From: Rhizobium bangladeshense
GTDB lineage: Bacteria > Pseudomonadota > Alphaproteobacteria > Rhizobiales > Rhizobiaceae
Length of the DNA: 64,000 nucleotides
NCBI RefSeq assembly: GCF_017357245.1
Contig: NZ_CP071615.1
Location: forward strand, 124,001-188,000
Direction: 5' to 3'
Shown here: positions 36,751 to 48,282 of the stretch, piece by piece
Numbering within the stretch: the first letter of the stretch is position 1
Layout: every line of letters starts with the position of its first letter
The notes under the pieces: model-generated
The model's database searches: none
What the model saw: only the letters and a program-made list of their open reading frames with translations
Told to the model about the DNA's origin: nothing
Translations under genes and position numbers: made by a program

Positions 36751-37779
36751 ATGAGAAACGCCTTTCCTGCAAAGCTAAGCTTCGGCATCTTTGATCATTT
36801 GGACGAGGATGGTCGCGACCTCGCACAACAATATGCAAATCGCCTTACGCTAGCAGAGACCTGCGATCGGCTCGGTTTTTATGCGTATCATCTCGCAGAG
36901 CACCATTGTACTCCGCATGGCAGAGGCCCATCGCCGAATTTGTTCTTATCGAGCGTGGCACAGCGCACTCGTCATCTTCGCGTCGGCCCCATGGTCATGC
37001 TGCTAAGCCTGTGTCATCCGCTACGCGCGTTTGAAGAGATCTGTATGCTTGACCAGTTGAGCGGTGGTAGGCTCGAGTTGGGCATAGGCCGCGGATCACT
37101 CCCAATCGAATTGGGTTACTTTGGAATTGATGCGGACGCGGTGCCGGAGCGTTACGTCGAAGCCAGTGAAATCCTTGTCAAGGCAATGAAGGGCGGTACG
37201 CTATCCTACCAAGGCGATCACTTTGAGCTAAACAACGTACCATTGACGCTGAAGCCTTATCAGCGTCCGCATCCGCCCATTTGGATCGCCACCAACCGGC
37301 CCGAGTCTGCAGCTTGGGCCGCCGCAAATGGCGCGAATATCGCGTGCCTAGGACCCGCGTCTGTTGTTCGCAAAATTACTGATGCCTTCCATTCCCATCG
37401 AGAGGACTACGATGGCACGGACGACCAAGCCTCATTTCTCGGATTGCTCCGAATGGTGGTGGTCGGACGTTCTGCCGCGCATGCCTATTCACTCGCGGCA
37501 CCTGCTTACGAACGATGGGTTAAGAGCTTCAAATTTCTATACGATATCAATGCGATCCCAGTTCCGTCAAACCTGCCGCTGACCTTGGATGCCGCAATTG
37601 AGAGTGAATTGTGCGTAGTAGGAACGGCAGCCTCTGTGCGACGGTCTCTTCTTGATCAGTTGGAAGAGGCAGGCGCCAACTATCTTCTGTGTCAACTCGC
37701 GTTTGGAGATCTGCCATTGGACGCTTCAATATACACTGCTATGACCATTCAGTCCGACATTATGGATCGGGTTGGTTGA
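36751..37779 (+). CDS. luciferase-like (LLM class) flavin-dependent monooxygenase
   Basis: About 342 residues from the ATG at 36751, which follows TTGGAGATACGGA; the frame is open to 36706. It is a bacterial luciferase/F420-type TIM-barrel oxidoreductase: KLSFGIFDHLDEDGRD, FYAYHLAEHHCTPHGRGPSP, RVGPMVMLLSLCHPLRAFEE, LDQLSGGRLELGIGRG, and the later RPHPPIWIATNRPES and VVGTAASVRRSLLDQL. Such enzymes use reduced FMN and O2 to oxidise small organic molecules. The substrate is unknown. It is downstream of the nod-box-controlled aminotransferase and followed by hairpins at 37881-37929 that could end transcription. Confidence 0.85.
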   Translation: MRNAFPAKLSFGIFDHLDEDGRDLAQQYANRLTLAETCDRLGFYAYHLAEHHCTPHGRGPSPNLFLSSVAQRTRHLRVGPMVMLLSLCHPLRAFEEICMLDQLSGGRLELGIGRGSLPIELGYFGIDADAVPERYVEASEILVKAMKGGTLSYQGDHFELNNVPLTLKPYQRPHPPIWIATNRPESAAWAAANGANIACLGPASVVRKITDAFHSHREDYDGTDDQASFLGLLRMVVVGRSAAHAYSLAAPAYERWVKSFKFLYDINAIPVPSNLPLTLDAAIESELCVVGTAASVRRSLLDQLEEAGANYLLCQLAFGDLPLDASIYTAMTIQSDIMDRVG

Positions 37780-37880
37780 CTTCGGCAACCACTTGGCGCG
37801 CCGCCTGACCTTTCCCCGTGGACTCCGCAACTAACACCAGTTATCCCATGCCGCCTCCACGACACCAATTGAATCAAGGA

Positions 37881-37929
37881 GTCGGCCCGAAGGAGCCCCG
37901 GCCGACCTTGCTCCAAAGTTTTTTTGGAG
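37881..37929 (+). terminator. paired hairpins, possible terminator
   Basis: GTCGGCC (37881-37887) pairs with GGCCGAC (37900-37906). Immediately after, CTCCAAA (37911-37917) pairs with TTTGGAG (37923-37929) around a T-run. It lies 100 bases beyond the monooxygenase stop. Confidence 0.5.
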
Positions 37930-38384
37930 TTCCCTCCAACAGTTTTGTGACGATCAGATTAAGGCTGGTTTAGGGGAATTGCCAGGCTGTCTGTTGCTTT
38001 CTCTAGCCGAAAACGTGGCGGTTCCGGCCTAGTTTCTGTGGGTCATGCCATCGAGGATTGTGTCGTCCCTAGAAACCGCAAGATCGCGTACAGACCAACG
38101 GCTATCGCCGACCCTGATTGATCAGCTGACGGGGCTCGACAGCACGGTCGTCATCGGCGGCATCGCTGGGCTCACGCAGACCATGCTGGCCGAGGCCGGA
38201 AAAATGGTCGTTTGACCTTGGCATTAGGCCGCGCAATCGTAGTGAGGTGCTGACGGTGGCAGCCGTAGCAAATTGGTGAGGCGGCATCACGCCGCTGGTG
38301 CCGGGGGTCGTCGCTGCCCCAATATGGTTAGCGATGATGGCCGCGGAGACGCGATGTGCCCTTTTACTTGCTAAGCAGCATTCT
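37930..38384. other. gap between convergent transcription units
   Basis: About 455 bases between the monooxygenase unit (plus strand) and nodJ (minus strand). It contains short frames reminiscent of decayed transposase or integrase sequence but nothing I can assign. Confidence 0.35.
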
Positions 38385-39164
38385 TCACCGCATCAGTCGC
38401 CGCCGAAGCAATGCGGTAGACAAGAAGAATGGTACGACTATGTAGATGCAGAGAACGCCGATGTGCAGGCAGACATTGGTGATTGATTGGCCCAGCATCG
38501 TCGGGCGGATAACATCTACCGCATGTGCCAAGGGCAAGAACGCCGCAAGCTGCTGGAATGCTACAGGCAATTGGTCGATGGGAAAGACTGCGCCTGATAA
38601 GAACAACATCGGTGTGATGACAAGCGTTTGATAAAATATGAAATAATCGTAGCTGGGCGCGAGGGCCGTGACCACCATACCGAGGCTCGCAAAGGCAAAG
38701 CCAGTAAGGGCAATGACCGGAAGAGCATAGAGAAGAGACAGCCAGTGAGTGTATCCCAACATGGCGGCGACGATACCAATGCCGGTGCCTGCGAGCGACG
38801 CCTTAGTTGCCGCCCACGCCATTTCCCCAACGACGATATCCCCTAGCCTGAGCTGTGTGTACAACATTGCTTCCCAGGTGCGCTGGCCCTGCATTCGGCC
38901 AAAGGCCGCATAGATAGTCTCGAAAGTTGCAGCAGTCATCGCGCTTGTCGCGATCATTCCAGCCGCCAAAAATGCGGTGTACGATACGCCGTCAACGTGC
39001 CCTACCATCACTCCCAATCCAGCGCCGAGCCCGAATAGGTATATTATGGGATCGGCTAGATTTCCGAGAATGGATGCCAGCGCCGCTTTTTTCCAAGCCA
39101 GATAGTTTCTGCGCCAAACTGCGAGCCAGTTCAAACCGCCAGCGGGTAATGTTGCTACGCTCAT
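38385..39164 (-). CDS. nodJ: NodJ, membrane component of the Nod factor exporter
   Basis: NodJ (259 residues) is the ABC-2 type permease that, with ATPase NodI, exports lipo-chitooligosaccharide Nod factors across the inner membrane. Six hydrophobic segments are visible. Conserved stretches include [20 protein letters not shown] at the N-terminus and [19 protein letters not shown] near the C-terminus (the ABC-2 signature region). It is the last gene of nodABCIJ, beginning 3 bases after nodI. Confidence 0.95.
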   Translation of the reverse strand: MSVATLPAGGLNWLAVWRRNYLAWKKAALASILGNLADPIIYLFGLGAGLGVMVGHVDGVSYTAFLAAGMIATSAMTAATFETIYAAFGRMQGQRTWEAMLYTQLRLGDIVVGEMAWAATKASLAGTGIGIVAAMLGYTHWLSLLYALPVIALTGFAFASLGMVVTALAPSYDYFIFYQTLVITPMLFLSGAVFPIDQLPVAFQQLAAFLPLAHAVDVIRPTMLGQSITNVCLHIGVLCIYIVVPFFLSTALLRRRLMR

Positions 39165-39167
39165 CGT

Positions 39168-40103
39168 CTACTTCTCCATCTCGCGTCCGGTTAACCGCAA
39201 GAAGACATCCTCTAGATTTGGTGGACGCTCCAGCAAGCGCAGGCCCGAATATCCACGCAGTTGCGCGCGCACCTGCTCTGGATCAGGCGTGTAGCAGAAC
39301 AGGGTCTCTCCGCTGATTTCCAGTCGCCTAGCGTTTGGCCTGATCAAAAGACTAAGCTCCTGCGGATCGCCACCATAAATTTCGATCACGGGACAGCCAA
39401 TCTGCTCCTCGATCAGGGCATGCGGTCGGCCTTCGGCGATCTTTCGCCCAGCTTCAAGCACGCACAGCCGGTCGCACAAGCGCTCCGCCTCTTCCATGAT
39501 ATGGGTGGTCAGAAGAATTGTCTTGCCTCGTGCCAACAGCGATCGAAGCCGCTCCCAGATCAAGTGTCGTGCGTGTGGGTCGAGACCAGTGGTCGGCTCG
39601 TCCAAAATGAGTAGCTGTGGGTCATTAATGAGCGCACGCGCCAAAGTGAGGCGCCGCTTCATTCCTCCAGATAGGTCTGCCACACGCGTATTCGTCTTGC
39701 TCTCAAGTCTCGCAAAATCAAGCAGAGACGGGATGACCGCTTCGATTTCTCGGGTGCTCATGCGGAAGTAGCGGCCGTATACTAAAAGGTTTTCGCGGAC
39801 CGTGAATTCCAGGTCGAGATTATCGAACTGAGACACGATCCCGATTTTCGCTCGTGCCAAGCGAACCTGGCGCGGTTCCCGTGCTCCGAGTACAGTGATT
39901 GTGCCTGCACTTGGCGACGTCATCCCTAGGATCATACGGGTGATCGTACTTTTACCTGCGCCGTTCGGCCCTAAAAGACCAAAACATTCTCCGGCGGCGA
40001 TAGTAAACGACAAGTCATTGACGACGACTTTACCACCATATGATTTCGAAACACCGGCCAGGTCGATTGCAACTGAAGACAAGGACCCAGAAGGCGAATC
40101 CAT
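39168..40103 (-). CDS. nodI: NodI, ATPase of the Nod factor exporter
   Basis: A 311-residue ABC ATPase from ATG 40103 ([15 protein letters not shown]), the length and start known for NodI; the frame is open further upstream into nodC. Walker A is [12 protein letters not shown], the signature is [15 protein letters not shown], Walker B is [14 protein letters not shown], and the H-loop is [16 protein letters not shown]. The C-terminal ~80 residues are the NodI-specific regulatory part. It forms the exporter with NodJ. It is separated from nodC by ~136 bases. Confidence 0.96.
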   Translation of the reverse strand: MDSPSGSLSSVAIDLAGVSKSYGGKVVVNDLSFTIAAGECFGLLGPNGAGKSTITRMILGMTSPSAGTITVLGAREPRQVRLARAKIGIVSQFDNLDLEFTVRENLLVYGRYFRMSTREIEAVIPSLLDFARLESKTNTRVADLSGGMKRRLTLARALINDPQLLILDEPTTGLDPHARHLIWERLRSLLARGKTILLTTHIMEEAERLCDRLCVLEAGRKIAEGRPHALIEEQIGCPVIEIYGGDPQELSLLIRPNARRLEISGETLFCYTPDPEQVRAQLRGYSGLRLLERPPNLEDVFLRLTGREMEK

Positions 40104-40239
40104 TGACTTACTTTTTGATTGGCCCTGCCGCTCCGATAGGATGATATGATCCTGGTGCGGATCAGCGATCGCCGTCTTCAAATTCGCTAATTGCCCGTTC
40201 ATTTCTTGTCCCAAATTTTGAGGTGCAGTGACGCGTCCA

Positions 40240-41514
40240 TCACTCGCCACTATAGGCAATTTCAGATGTCGCCCGCCCTGGCACTTTGGTAGCTCCCTGA
40301 CCAACATTCGGCGCAATCGCGACTGATCCGCGCGACAGCCAGTCGCTATTGGATAAGGTACAAAGGGCATAGGCCTTCAAAGGAATTAAGAGAAAGATGT
40401 TCACGAGCGTGTGGAGAGCAAAGCCCAGAAACCTAAGTTCGCGGGCGCGATAGGCAACCACGCTGCATCGCACAAGAGTCATGGAGCCGATGACCATGAT
40501 CGTCCACCATGGTACTGTGGCGGTCATCGCAAACTGCCCAATACCCGTCAACACCGACAGCGCAAGAAGTAAAGGGCCGCCATTTTGCCCGATTACGTCC
40601 AGCGTGAGATATCGATCAAGGCCAGGCAGTACGGGGAACGCAAGCAAAGTATCCCGAAAAGTGCTGCGTGCCCACCGTAGTTGTTGACGCAGATAAACAC
40701 CTATTGTGTCAGGAACAACTGTCGCCGCGATGGCGCTCGGAACATACTCAGTTCGAAAACCTGCGCTCAGCATGAGAATCGTTAAATGGCGATCTTCACC
40801 GAAGTCACTCGGCTTGCCGCGATAAAGTTGCGTCTCGTACTGATCCAGCAGCGAGAGCATAGCAGAACGCCGGTACATCGCGCATGGGCCGCAGCAGCAC
40901 ATAACTGCACCGAAGCGAGCTTGCGCCGCGCGCTCCTCGTTGCAGGCAAGCCAGTACTCCATGTCAATCAAGCGAGTCAGCCAAGTGTCCCCCTGGTTAC
41001 TGGCTTTCAATTGGCCCATCGCCGCACCGACCGCTGGATCGCGCATTTTGTGGGCGAGCTTGGAGACGACGTCGGGGGCGAGCGTGGTGTCTGAGTCCAC
41101 GTTCAAGATGAGATCCCCAGAGGACTGGGTGATAGCGGCGATTTGCGCTTTGCGCTTTCCAACATTTTTAGCGAGAATTATGAAGCTGAATCTTTCATCG
41201 TCTGCATAGGCAGCGCGCTGAGCCACAACCGCGTCGCGATTTCTGGAACCGTCGTCTACTACATAAATACGCAATTTTCCGGCATAATCTTGCTCCGCAA
41301 GCGACGCGAGGCATTCCGAAAGAACGATTGGGTCCTCGTTGAAGGACGGCACAATGACATCAACGCTTGGCACAGAGGTGGCGTCGATATGTTTCGCAGG
41401 TGTTGTTGAGATCGTTGTCCGCCTAGCATGAAAGACCTGCGCGCTCTTATAAACAGTGGAGAGCATTGCATAAAGCGAGACGGCGGCGATGCTGGTTGTT
41501 GCGAGCAGGGTCAT
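40240..41514 (-). CDS. nodC: NodC, N-acetylglucosaminyltransferase (chitin oligosaccharide synthase)
   Basis: A processive GT2 enzyme of 424 residues that polymerises UDP-GlcNAc into the chitin backbone of Nod factors. An N-terminal membrane segment is followed by the GT-A domain: [39 protein letters not shown] (DxD) and the product-binding [10 protein letters not shown] (QxxRW). Hydrophobic C-terminal segments form the membrane channel part. It is third in the nodABCIJ operon, 22 bases after nodB. Confidence 0.97.
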   Translation of the reverse strand: MTLLATTSIAAVSLYAMLSTVYKSAQVFHARRTTISTTPAKHIDATSVPSVDVIVPSFNEDPIVLSECLASLAEQDYAGKLRIYVVDDGSRNRDAVVAQRAAYADDERFSFIILAKNVGKRKAQIAAITQSSGDLILNVDSDTTLAPDVVSKLAHKMRDPAVGAAMGQLKASNQGDTWLTRLIDMEYWLACNEERAAQARFGAVMCCCGPCAMYRRSAMLSLLDQYETQLYRGKPSDFGEDRHLTILMLSAGFRTEYVPSAIAATVVPDTIGVYLRQQLRWARSTFRDTLLAFPVLPGLDRYLTLDVIGQNGGPLLLALSVLTGIGQFAMTATVPWWTIMVIGSMTLVRCSVVAYRARELRFLGFALHTLVNIFLLIPLKAYALCTLSNSDWLSRGSVAIAPNVGQGATKVPGRATSEIAYSGE

Positions 41515-41536
41515 GGTTTCTCGTTTGTCCAGTGTT

Positions 41537-42187
41537 TCAGGGAAGTGAACGAATTTGGAATCCGCGGCTATGCAGTGCCGGAATAATTCGAGAGAGTGCT
41601 AAAAGCGTCTGGTCACGCAGTCCGGCAAGCGAGCATTGCTCAACCTCATCGGGCGGACACCCGTCGTGCAAAAGTACGATTGCCCCAGGCCGAGCAGCAG
41701 CAAGCACCTCATCAACGATCACATCGGTGCCCGGGCAAGACCAATCTCTAGGGTCGGCCGACCAGTGAACGGCTCCAAGTCCAGCCCTCACCGATGCTGA
41801 GAGCACGTCTTCAGTCCACGCCCCGTAAGGCGCTCGTAAGTGCCGGACCTGGGCTTGGGGACAGGCCGAGACAATAGCTTGATGCGCCTCGTCTATTTCA
41901 CGTTTCACATCCTTGGGATCGCAGGTGGCGAGGTCGGGATGCGTCATGGTATGATTGGCGACATCATGACCTTCCGCCACAAGGCGTTGAATGAGTTCCG
42001 GGTGATCCTTCACGTAGGAACCGATAGCAAAAAATGTTGCCGGGACGCGGTGCTCAGCTAGAACATCAAGGATTTGCGGCGTGCAGAATGGATTGGGACC
42101 ATCATCGAACGTCAAGTAAACGCAGCGATCTTCCGGTCCGTTTGTGTGATTGACCGGTACTTCGCTCATATAGGCAGGCCGCTTCAT
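41537..42187 (-). CDS. nodB: NodB, chitooligosaccharide deacetylase
   Basis: A CE4 polysaccharide deacetylase (216 residues) that removes the N-acetyl group at the non-reducing end of the chitin oligomer, making the amine that NodA acylates. Motifs: [13 protein letters not shown] (catalytic Asp and metal-binding Asp), [10 protein letters not shown] (HxxxH metal ligands), RAPYGAW and VLLHDGCPP. The ATG overlaps the nodA stop by 4 bases. Confidence 0.97.
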   Translation of the reverse strand: MKRPAYMSEVPVNHTNGPEDRCVYLTFDDGPNPFCTPQILDVLAEHRVPATFFAIGSYVKDHPELIQRLVAEGHDVANHTMTHPDLATCDPKDVKREIDEAHQAIVSACPQAQVRHLRAPYGAWTEDVLSASVRAGLGAVHWSADPRDWSCPGTDVIVDEVLAAARPGAIVLLHDGCPPDEVEQCSLAGLRDQTLLALSRIIPALHSRGFQIRSLP

Positions 42188-42774
42188 AGTTCCGACCCGT
42201 TTCGTTCAATCAACGAGCCCGCAGGCCACTCAGTCATCGGACGGTCGACGGGAACTACCAATACGAGGACATCTTCAGTGCGCGTGGCTGGCAGGTCGGA
42301 ATGCGCGTCTGGAAGCGTGGAGCGCACACGCAGCCCCGTCATCATATTGGCGGTTCCGTCTCGGCAGTATCTTTCCATGTGATTCCGCATGGCGTGGCGA
42401 ACTGTTCCAAAAGCAAATGGAACGCTCAACTCGCGCAGAACCGGAAACATAGCGCGGACCGAGTGAGCGATGCCTAATCCTTCTAGATCCGGTCGCACTC
42501 CGTACAGGCCTAGCTCGGCCACAAGCAAATCAGTCGTACCGACCCTTACGAAGCGGCGTAACAAGCCCATGTGGCTAGCGACACCGCGCGAGTCATATGC
42601 GATTGCGCGGCGTTCGGGCCTCGCACCACCCCAGCTTCGGCCAGTCTCGAACGGCTTGGCATTGAAAGCTCCCGTCGGCCCATAGGTCTTGCAAAAAAAA
42701 TCAGCGAGCTCCGCGTGGTCTGAAGCTTCCAACTCATTTTCCCAGCATATTTTCCATCGCACTTCAGAAGACAT
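42184..42774 (-). CDS. nodA: NodA, Nod factor N-acyltransferase
   Basis: NodA (196 residues) transfers the fatty acyl chain, including the NodFE-made unsaturated chain, to the free amine on the oligochitin made by NodBC. The sequence [36 protein letters not shown] and [24 protein letters not shown] core are diagnostic of the family (GNAT-like fold). It is the first gene of nodABCIJ, starting about 200 bases from the divergent nod box. Key positions appear intact. Confidence 0.97.
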   Translation of the reverse strand: MSSEVRWKICWENELEASDHAELADFFCKTYGPTGAFNAKPFETGRSWGGARPERRAIAYDSRGVASHMGLLRRFVRVGTTDLLVAELGLYGVRPDLEGLGIAHSVRAMFPVLRELSVPFAFGTVRHAMRNHMERYCRDGTANMMTGLRVRSTLPDAHSDLPATRTEDVLVLVVPVDRPMTEWPAGSLIERNGSEL

Positions 42775-42965
42775 GCAAAAGCTCCACGTTGTTCCTTCAC
42801 CCAGCCACGATCAAAGCCGCGCGAGATTGTTGCGCATGACTATTGGATTGCCGGTTAGACAATCGAGCGGTTAGGAGAAGTAAAGAATTGAAATCGGGCC
42901 CTTGCCCGGCATTTCGATTTTTCGTTCCCGGCCTTGATATTGATCAAGTTCCGGCTTTTCTATAA

Positions 42966-43964
<999 letters not shown>

Positions 43965-44399
43965 GCGGCACCCCCGGGTTCATTCCACAGCCCCAGTAGT
44001 TAGATGGGCGCTGATCATTGGAACCGATGCATTCGGTCCCCTAACGAGGCAACGCATTATAGGCGGGTCCCGGTGCCTCAGCTCATCCAGCGATTTAAGC
44101 CATTGTGCCGAGAGCGATCGTTTCTACCTGAGAAGGTGCCATGTATGCTTTACCTGGCCTAATGCAAAGTGATTCAAAACTTTATTCCTGTCATTTATGT
44201 TCGGCTCAATGCTGAAAACCAGCATCACGCCACGGCGACTTCATCGACCTCCCGCACATGCTTCCTGCGCCGCACTGATAACGCGCCGGCCCGGGAAGGG
44301 CCAAAGCTCAATACTTTCGATCCGCGTAATCACGCTTTTCCTGGAGGGTTTGAAACGCCGCCCGCTAATGAATTCAGCCGCGCAATGCGCCGAGCCACG
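43965..44399. other. nodD-nodF intergenic region
   Basis: About 435 bases before the nodF nod box, with no supportable gene. The short frames across 44169-44483 run through the nod box itself and are not coding. Confidence 0.5.
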
Positions 44400-44446
44400 A
44401 TCCATGGCGTGGATGCTTTTGATCCACACAATCAATTTTACCAATC
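44400..44446 (+). promoter_or_regulatory. nod box of nodFEL
   Basis: Starts ATCCATGGCGTGGATG and ends CAATCAATTTTACCAATC, 47 bp with all conserved blocks. It lies about 170 bases before the nodF ATG. Confidence 0.93.
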
Positions 44447-44619
44447 ATTTCATATGATCCATAGCAAGGCAGCCGCGCGGTGAGGTTGGGTAATTTTGTC
44501 GGTTCTGTCATCACTTCGCAGACGAGCCGGAACATCTTCCGATGTTAGCAGCAATTGGATCGGGTCTTCTCGCAAGGCCGGCGGCTTGTCGAAATTAGGC
44601 ATGATGGAAAGGAACACAA

Positions 44620-44898
44620 ATGGCTGATCAACTCACACTGGAAATTATCAGTGCGATCAATAAGCTCGTCAAAGCTGAAAACGGCGAGAGAACGACCGTA
44701 GCGCTCGGCGAAATAACGACTGACACGGAGTTGACTTCGCTTGGCATCGATTCGCTGGGTTTGGCCGATGTCCTTTGGGATCTGGAGCAAATCTACGGCA
44801 TCAAGATCGAGATGAATACGGCGGATGCCTGGTCGAACCTCAACAATATCGGCGACGTGGTGGAAGCCGTCCGTGGCTTGCTCACTAGGGAGGTCTGA
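44620..44898 (+). CDS. nodF: NodF, specialised acyl carrier protein
   Basis: A 92-residue acyl carrier protein for synthesis of the polyunsaturated acyl chain of Nod factors with NodE. The phosphopantetheine-attachment Ser is in [10 protein letters not shown] (about residue 45). Helical charged sequence matches R. leguminosarum NodF closely by eye. The ATG follows TGGAAAGGAACACAA. The stop is directly followed by the nodE ATG, and the nodE ribosome site (GGGAGG) lies inside nodF. Confidence 0.96.
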   Translation: MADQLTLEIISAINKLVKAENGERTTVALGEITTDTELTSLGIDSLGLADVLWDLEQIYGIKIEMNTADAWSNLNNIGDVVEAVRGLLTREV

Positions 44899-46110
44899 AT
44901 GGACAAGCGCGTCGTTATCACCGGATTGGGCGGACTGTGCGGACTGGGCACCGATGCTTCCTCTATCTGGACGGAGATGCGCGAAGGCCGCTCCGCCATC
45001 GGCCCGATTTCAAATTCAGAGATTCATGAGCTGAAGGGGATGATCGGGACCGAGATCAAGGTGCTGCCTCAACACGACATTGATCGCAAGCAGCTCATCT
45101 CCATGGACCGCTTCAGCCTGCTTGCCGTGCTTGCAGCTAGAGAAGCCATGCGACAGGCCGGCCTTTCGTGCGATGAAGAAAATGCCCACCGTTTCGGCGC
45201 GACAGTGGGCGTTGGCTTTGGCGGCTGGGACGCTACCGAGAAGGCCTACCGCACCCTCCTACTGGGCGGCGCGACCCGCACTGAGCTATTCACTGGGGTA
45301 AAGGCAATGCCTAGCGCGGCTGCCTGTCAAGTAAGCATGAACCTCGGGCTGCGGGGGCCAGTCTTCGGTGCCACCTCCGCCTGCGCCTCGGCCAACCATG
45401 CGATCGCTTCAGCGGTAGACCAGATCAAGCTCGGTAGGGCGGACGTTATGCTAGCTGGAGGAAGCGACGCGCCACTCGTGTGGATCGTGCTTAAGGCATG
45501 GGAAGCAATGCGCGTACTCGCTCCAGATACTTGCCGGCCATTCTCCGCCGACAGGAAAGGACTAGTTTTGGGCGAGGGTGCGGGCATGGCGGTGCTGGAA
45601 AGTTATGAGCATGCCGCCGCCCGCGGTGCAACAATGCTTGCCGAGGTCGCCGGCATTGGCCTTTCCGCCGATGCCTACCACATCGCTGCACCAGCTGTGC
45701 ATGGGCCGGAGGCGGCGATGCGCGCCTGCCTTGTTGATGCGGGTTTAAATGCCGAGGATGTAGACTACCTCAACGCCCATGGCACCGGCACCAAGGCCAA
45801 CGATCAGATCGAAACGATGGCGATTAAGCGCGTCTTCGGTGACCATGCTCGATCGATGTCCATCTCTTCCACCAAATCCACTCACGCGCACTGCCTCGGG
45901 GCAGCAAGTGCGCTCGAAATGATTGCCTGCGTGATGGCGATCCAAGAAGATGTCGTGCCGCCGACCGCAAACTATCGCGAGCCGGATCCCGATTGTGACC
46001 TGGACATCACGCCAAATGTGCCCCGGGAGCGTAGGGTGCGCGTGGCCATGAGCAACGCCTTCGCCATGGGCGGCATGAATGCTGTCCTTGCGTTTAAGCA
46101 GGTGCAATGA
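44899..46110 (+). CDS. nodE: NodE, beta-ketoacyl-ACP synthase
   Basis: A KAS II-like condensing enzyme (403 residues) that, with NodF, builds the host-specific unsaturated acyl chain. It is the main determinant of pea/vetch versus clover specificity. The active-site Cys is in [13 protein letters not shown] (about residue 161), with the two His in [11 protein letters not shown] and [15 protein letters not shown]. Hydrophobic stretches that distinguish NodE types cannot be judged without alignment. About 370 bases separate it from nodL. Confidence 0.96.
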   Translation: MDKRVVITGLGGLCGLGTDASSIWTEMREGRSAIGPISNSEIHELKGMIGTEIKVLPQHDIDRKQLISMDRFSLLAVLAAREAMRQAGLSCDEENAHRFGATVGVGFGGWDATEKAYRTLLLGGATRTELFTGVKAMPSAAACQVSMNLGLRGPVFGATSACASANHAIASAVDQIKLGRADVMLAGGSDAPLVWIVLKAWEAMRVLAPDTCRPFSADRKGLVLGEGAGMAVLESYEHAAARGATMLAEVAGIGLSADAYHIAAPAVHGPEAAMRACLVDAGLNAEDVDYLNAHGTGTKANDQIETMAIKRVFGDHARSMSISSTKSTHAHCLGAASALEMIACVMAIQEDVVPPTANYREPDPDCDLDITPNVPRERRVRVAMSNAFAMGGMNAVLAFKQVQ

Positions 46111-46488
46111 AGTGAAGATCGTCACGATTGACCCCTTGTAAGGCCAGCTTCAAGTGCCTGAAGCAGGCGCCGCCGATTCCCGTCAGCGAGGTTTCGCTGC
46201 AATTCCCCAGATACTCGCGCATCTGAAAAATGTTGCGCAGCCACGCTATTCCGCTTTCACCACGTGTCGCGGGGAGCTGGAGCCTGACTATTTTCGTCGC
46301 CGGAGTTCTCACTCGGCTCGCCGGTCGACTAAAGTTGACGCCTCATCCTTTTCTGCCACGAACAAGGAGTGTTACTATCAATTCCACCTCCGCCTGCACC
46401 CGATATCGTGCCAGGTGCCAGCTAGCTTGATCGCGAAGTAGTCGCACTCAAGTACCGTCCTCCCGCTAACAAGATCTGAGAAGTGACG
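46111..46488. other. nodE-nodL gap
   Basis: About 375 bases. In clover-type strains a small gene nodR lies between nodE and nodL; the frames here have no clear ribosome site or conserved look, so at most a decayed trace could be present. nodL has AAGATCTGAGAAG before its ATG. Confidence 0.35.
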
Positions 46489-47061
46489 ATGAAACGCAGC
46501 CAAAAAGAGAAGATGCTGGCAGGCGAAATGTACAACGCAGCGGACCCCGAGATCCAAGCCGAGCTGCTCCTCACCGGGGCTTGGTTGAAGCGGTATAATG
46601 ACACGCTGGGCGACTCCGCCGAGCGGTGGAATGCGCTCCTTTTAGAACGATTGGGAGCAGTCGGGCTTGGAGCGGTTATTCGTCCTCCGTTCCACTGCGA
46701 TTACGGGTTTAACATCCGGATCGGAGCTTGGGTCTACATCAATTACAACTGCGTCATTCTTGACGTGGCAGCGGTAACTATCGGTGACGGAACCGCAATT
46801 GGCCCTGCTGTGCAGATTTATACTGCGGACCATCCACATGATCCAGAGCAGCGCCAGGCTGGACTGCAGTTGGGACGGCCTGTCAGCATTGGCAGGCACG
46901 CCTGGATTGGCGGTGGAGCAATCATTCTCCCGGGCGTGACAATTGGCGATCACGCTGTCGTTGGCGCTGGTAGTGTGGTCACGCGAGATATTCCTGCAGG
47001 AAGCACGGCCATGGGAAATCCAGCTCGGGTCAAGGCTGGTGGACGCTTGCCGAAATCATAA
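46489..47061 (+). CDS. nodL: NodL, Nod factor O-acetyltransferase
   Basis: A 190-residue acetyltransferase of the left-handed beta-helix (hexapeptide repeat) family from ATG 46489; GTG at 46483 is possible. It adds an O-acetyl group to the 6-position of the non-reducing terminal sugar. Motifs: IRPPFHCDYGFNIRIG, YINYNCVILD, IYTADHPHDPEQRQ, then hexapeptide repeats IGRHAWIGGGAIILPGV and VVGAGSVVTRDIPAGS. It is likely co-transcribed with nodFE from their nod box. Confidence 0.95.
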   Translation: MKRSQKEKMLAGEMYNAADPEIQAELLLTGAWLKRYNDTLGDSAERWNALLLERLGAVGLGAVIRPPFHCDYGFNIRIGAWVYINYNCVILDVAAVTIGDGTAIGPAVQIYTADHPHDPEQRQAGLQLGRPVSIGRHAWIGGGAIILPGVTIGDHAVVGAGSVVTRDIPAGSTAMGNPARVKAGGRLPKS

Positions 47062-47426
47062 AAGCAGGCGTTGGGGTAAATCCGGCGGTAAGGGGTAGTT
47101 TCTTTGCTTGTGCGAACGGAACTTCTGGGCCGCCATGGCCCTTGCGGTTCCAACTGTCGGCACTTTCAATCTGACGCAAACCTCTTTGCAAATGCGGCTG
47201 GGCAGCCCTGCTGACCGATTCGTGATCACGTTTGCATGCAAAGGGGCAATTACGACTTAGGGTCAACCCGCAGACCCATACCGCTTCACCTGCAGAAAAA
47301 CGAATTGCCTCCGTGCACATGATGAAAGACAATTGGTCGTGCCGAATGACAGTAAGCGGTGCCTTGACCCCACCTTCCGGATCAGCGTGTGATTGTTGAT
47401 GTTGTTGCCGAACGAGGCTTCGACAT

Positions 47427-47858
47427 ATGACGATTACAGGATTTACGCATGGCACCAGTGAAGATGTGCCGTTGCAACGGTTTGAGGTTTTCACGGGAAC
47501 AGGCCGTCGCCGCGACTGGAGCGACGAGGAGAAGGACCGCATTGTCGCCGAGAGCTATAGCGGCGAGATGTCGGTCAGTGCTGTTGCGCGTCGGCATGGG
47601 TTGTCGCCCGGACAATTGTTTACCTGGCGTCGGCAGGTGCGAAGTCAGGCGAAGCAAGACTCGCCGTCAATGTTTGTGCCAGCGGTAATTGATCGTCCGG
47701 CAGAGCCACCCCCGACACGGCGAAAGACGATAACGAGGAGCGCACTTCCAATTGCGGCAATCGAGCTGGAGGTTGGCGGCGCGATCGTCAGGATCGCATC
47801 TGGCACGGACAGCGCGACCATTGCTGCCGTGAACCAGGCCTTGAAGGCTCAGTCGTGA
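47427..47858 (+). CDS. tnpA: IS66-family TnpA accessory protein
   Basis: A 143-residue TnpA-type protein: RRRDWSDEEKDRIVAESYSG and VSAVARRHGLSPGQLFTWRRQV form the HTH of IS66 OrfA, with an Arg/Thr-rich linker and a second small domain (AIELEVGGAIVRIASG). The stop overlaps the start of tnpB by 4 bases. Required with TnpB and TnpC for transposition; TnpC is gone here. Confidence 0.88.
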   Translation: MTITGFTHGTSEDVPLQRFEVFTGTGRRRDWSDEEKDRIVAESYSGEMSVSAVARRHGLSPGQLFTWRRQVRSQAKQDSPSMFVPAVIDRPAEPPPTRRKTITRSALPIAAIELEVGGAIVRIASGTDSATIAAVNQALKAQS

Positions 47859-48211
47859 TTGGTCCGTCCGGTGCGGTAAAGGTGATGATCGCCACCAAGC
47901 CCGTCGACTTCCGCAAAGGTGCTGAAGGATTGGCAGCACTGGTGAAGGCGGAGATGGGTGCTGACCCATTCTCTGGCACGATCTACGTGTTCCGCGCCAA
48001 ACGAACGGACCGGATCAAGCTGATCTTCTGGGATGGCAGCGGCGTGCGCCTGGTCGCCAAGCGGCTTGAGGATGGCGAGTTCCATTGGCCTCGAATGCAG
48101 GACGGCGCGATGCATCTGACGGCCGCACAGTTCTCGGCGCTGTTCGAGGGACTGGACTGGAAACGCGTTCATGCGCCGAGCGAAACGCGCACGCCGGTAA
48201 GGGCTGGATGA
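47855..48211 (+). CDS. tnpB: IS66-family TnpB accessory protein
   Basis: A 118-residue IS66 Orf2-type protein with typical KVMIATKPVDFRKGAEGLAA, DPFSGTIYVFRAKRTDRIK, LIFWDGSGVRLVAKRLEDG and FHWPRMQDGAMHLTAAQFSA. It appears intact. Start GTG overlapping tnpA. Confidence 0.92.
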   Translation: MIGPSGAVKVMIATKPVDFRKGAEGLAALVKAEMGADPFSGTIYVFRAKRTDRIKLIFWDGSGVRLVAKRLEDGEFHWPRMQDGAMHLTAAQFSALFEGLDWKRVHAPSETRTPVRAG

Positions 48212-48282
48212 CGGCCGCGACCATTTGAATCAGCACCATCCAGCCTCTCGATCCGAGCGGTAAAATATGCTGTTCTCGATCC

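Noticed and set aside
44169..44483. Overlapping small frames in front of nodF
   Set aside because: They run through the nodF nod box and lack ribosome sites; regulatory DNA, not coding.
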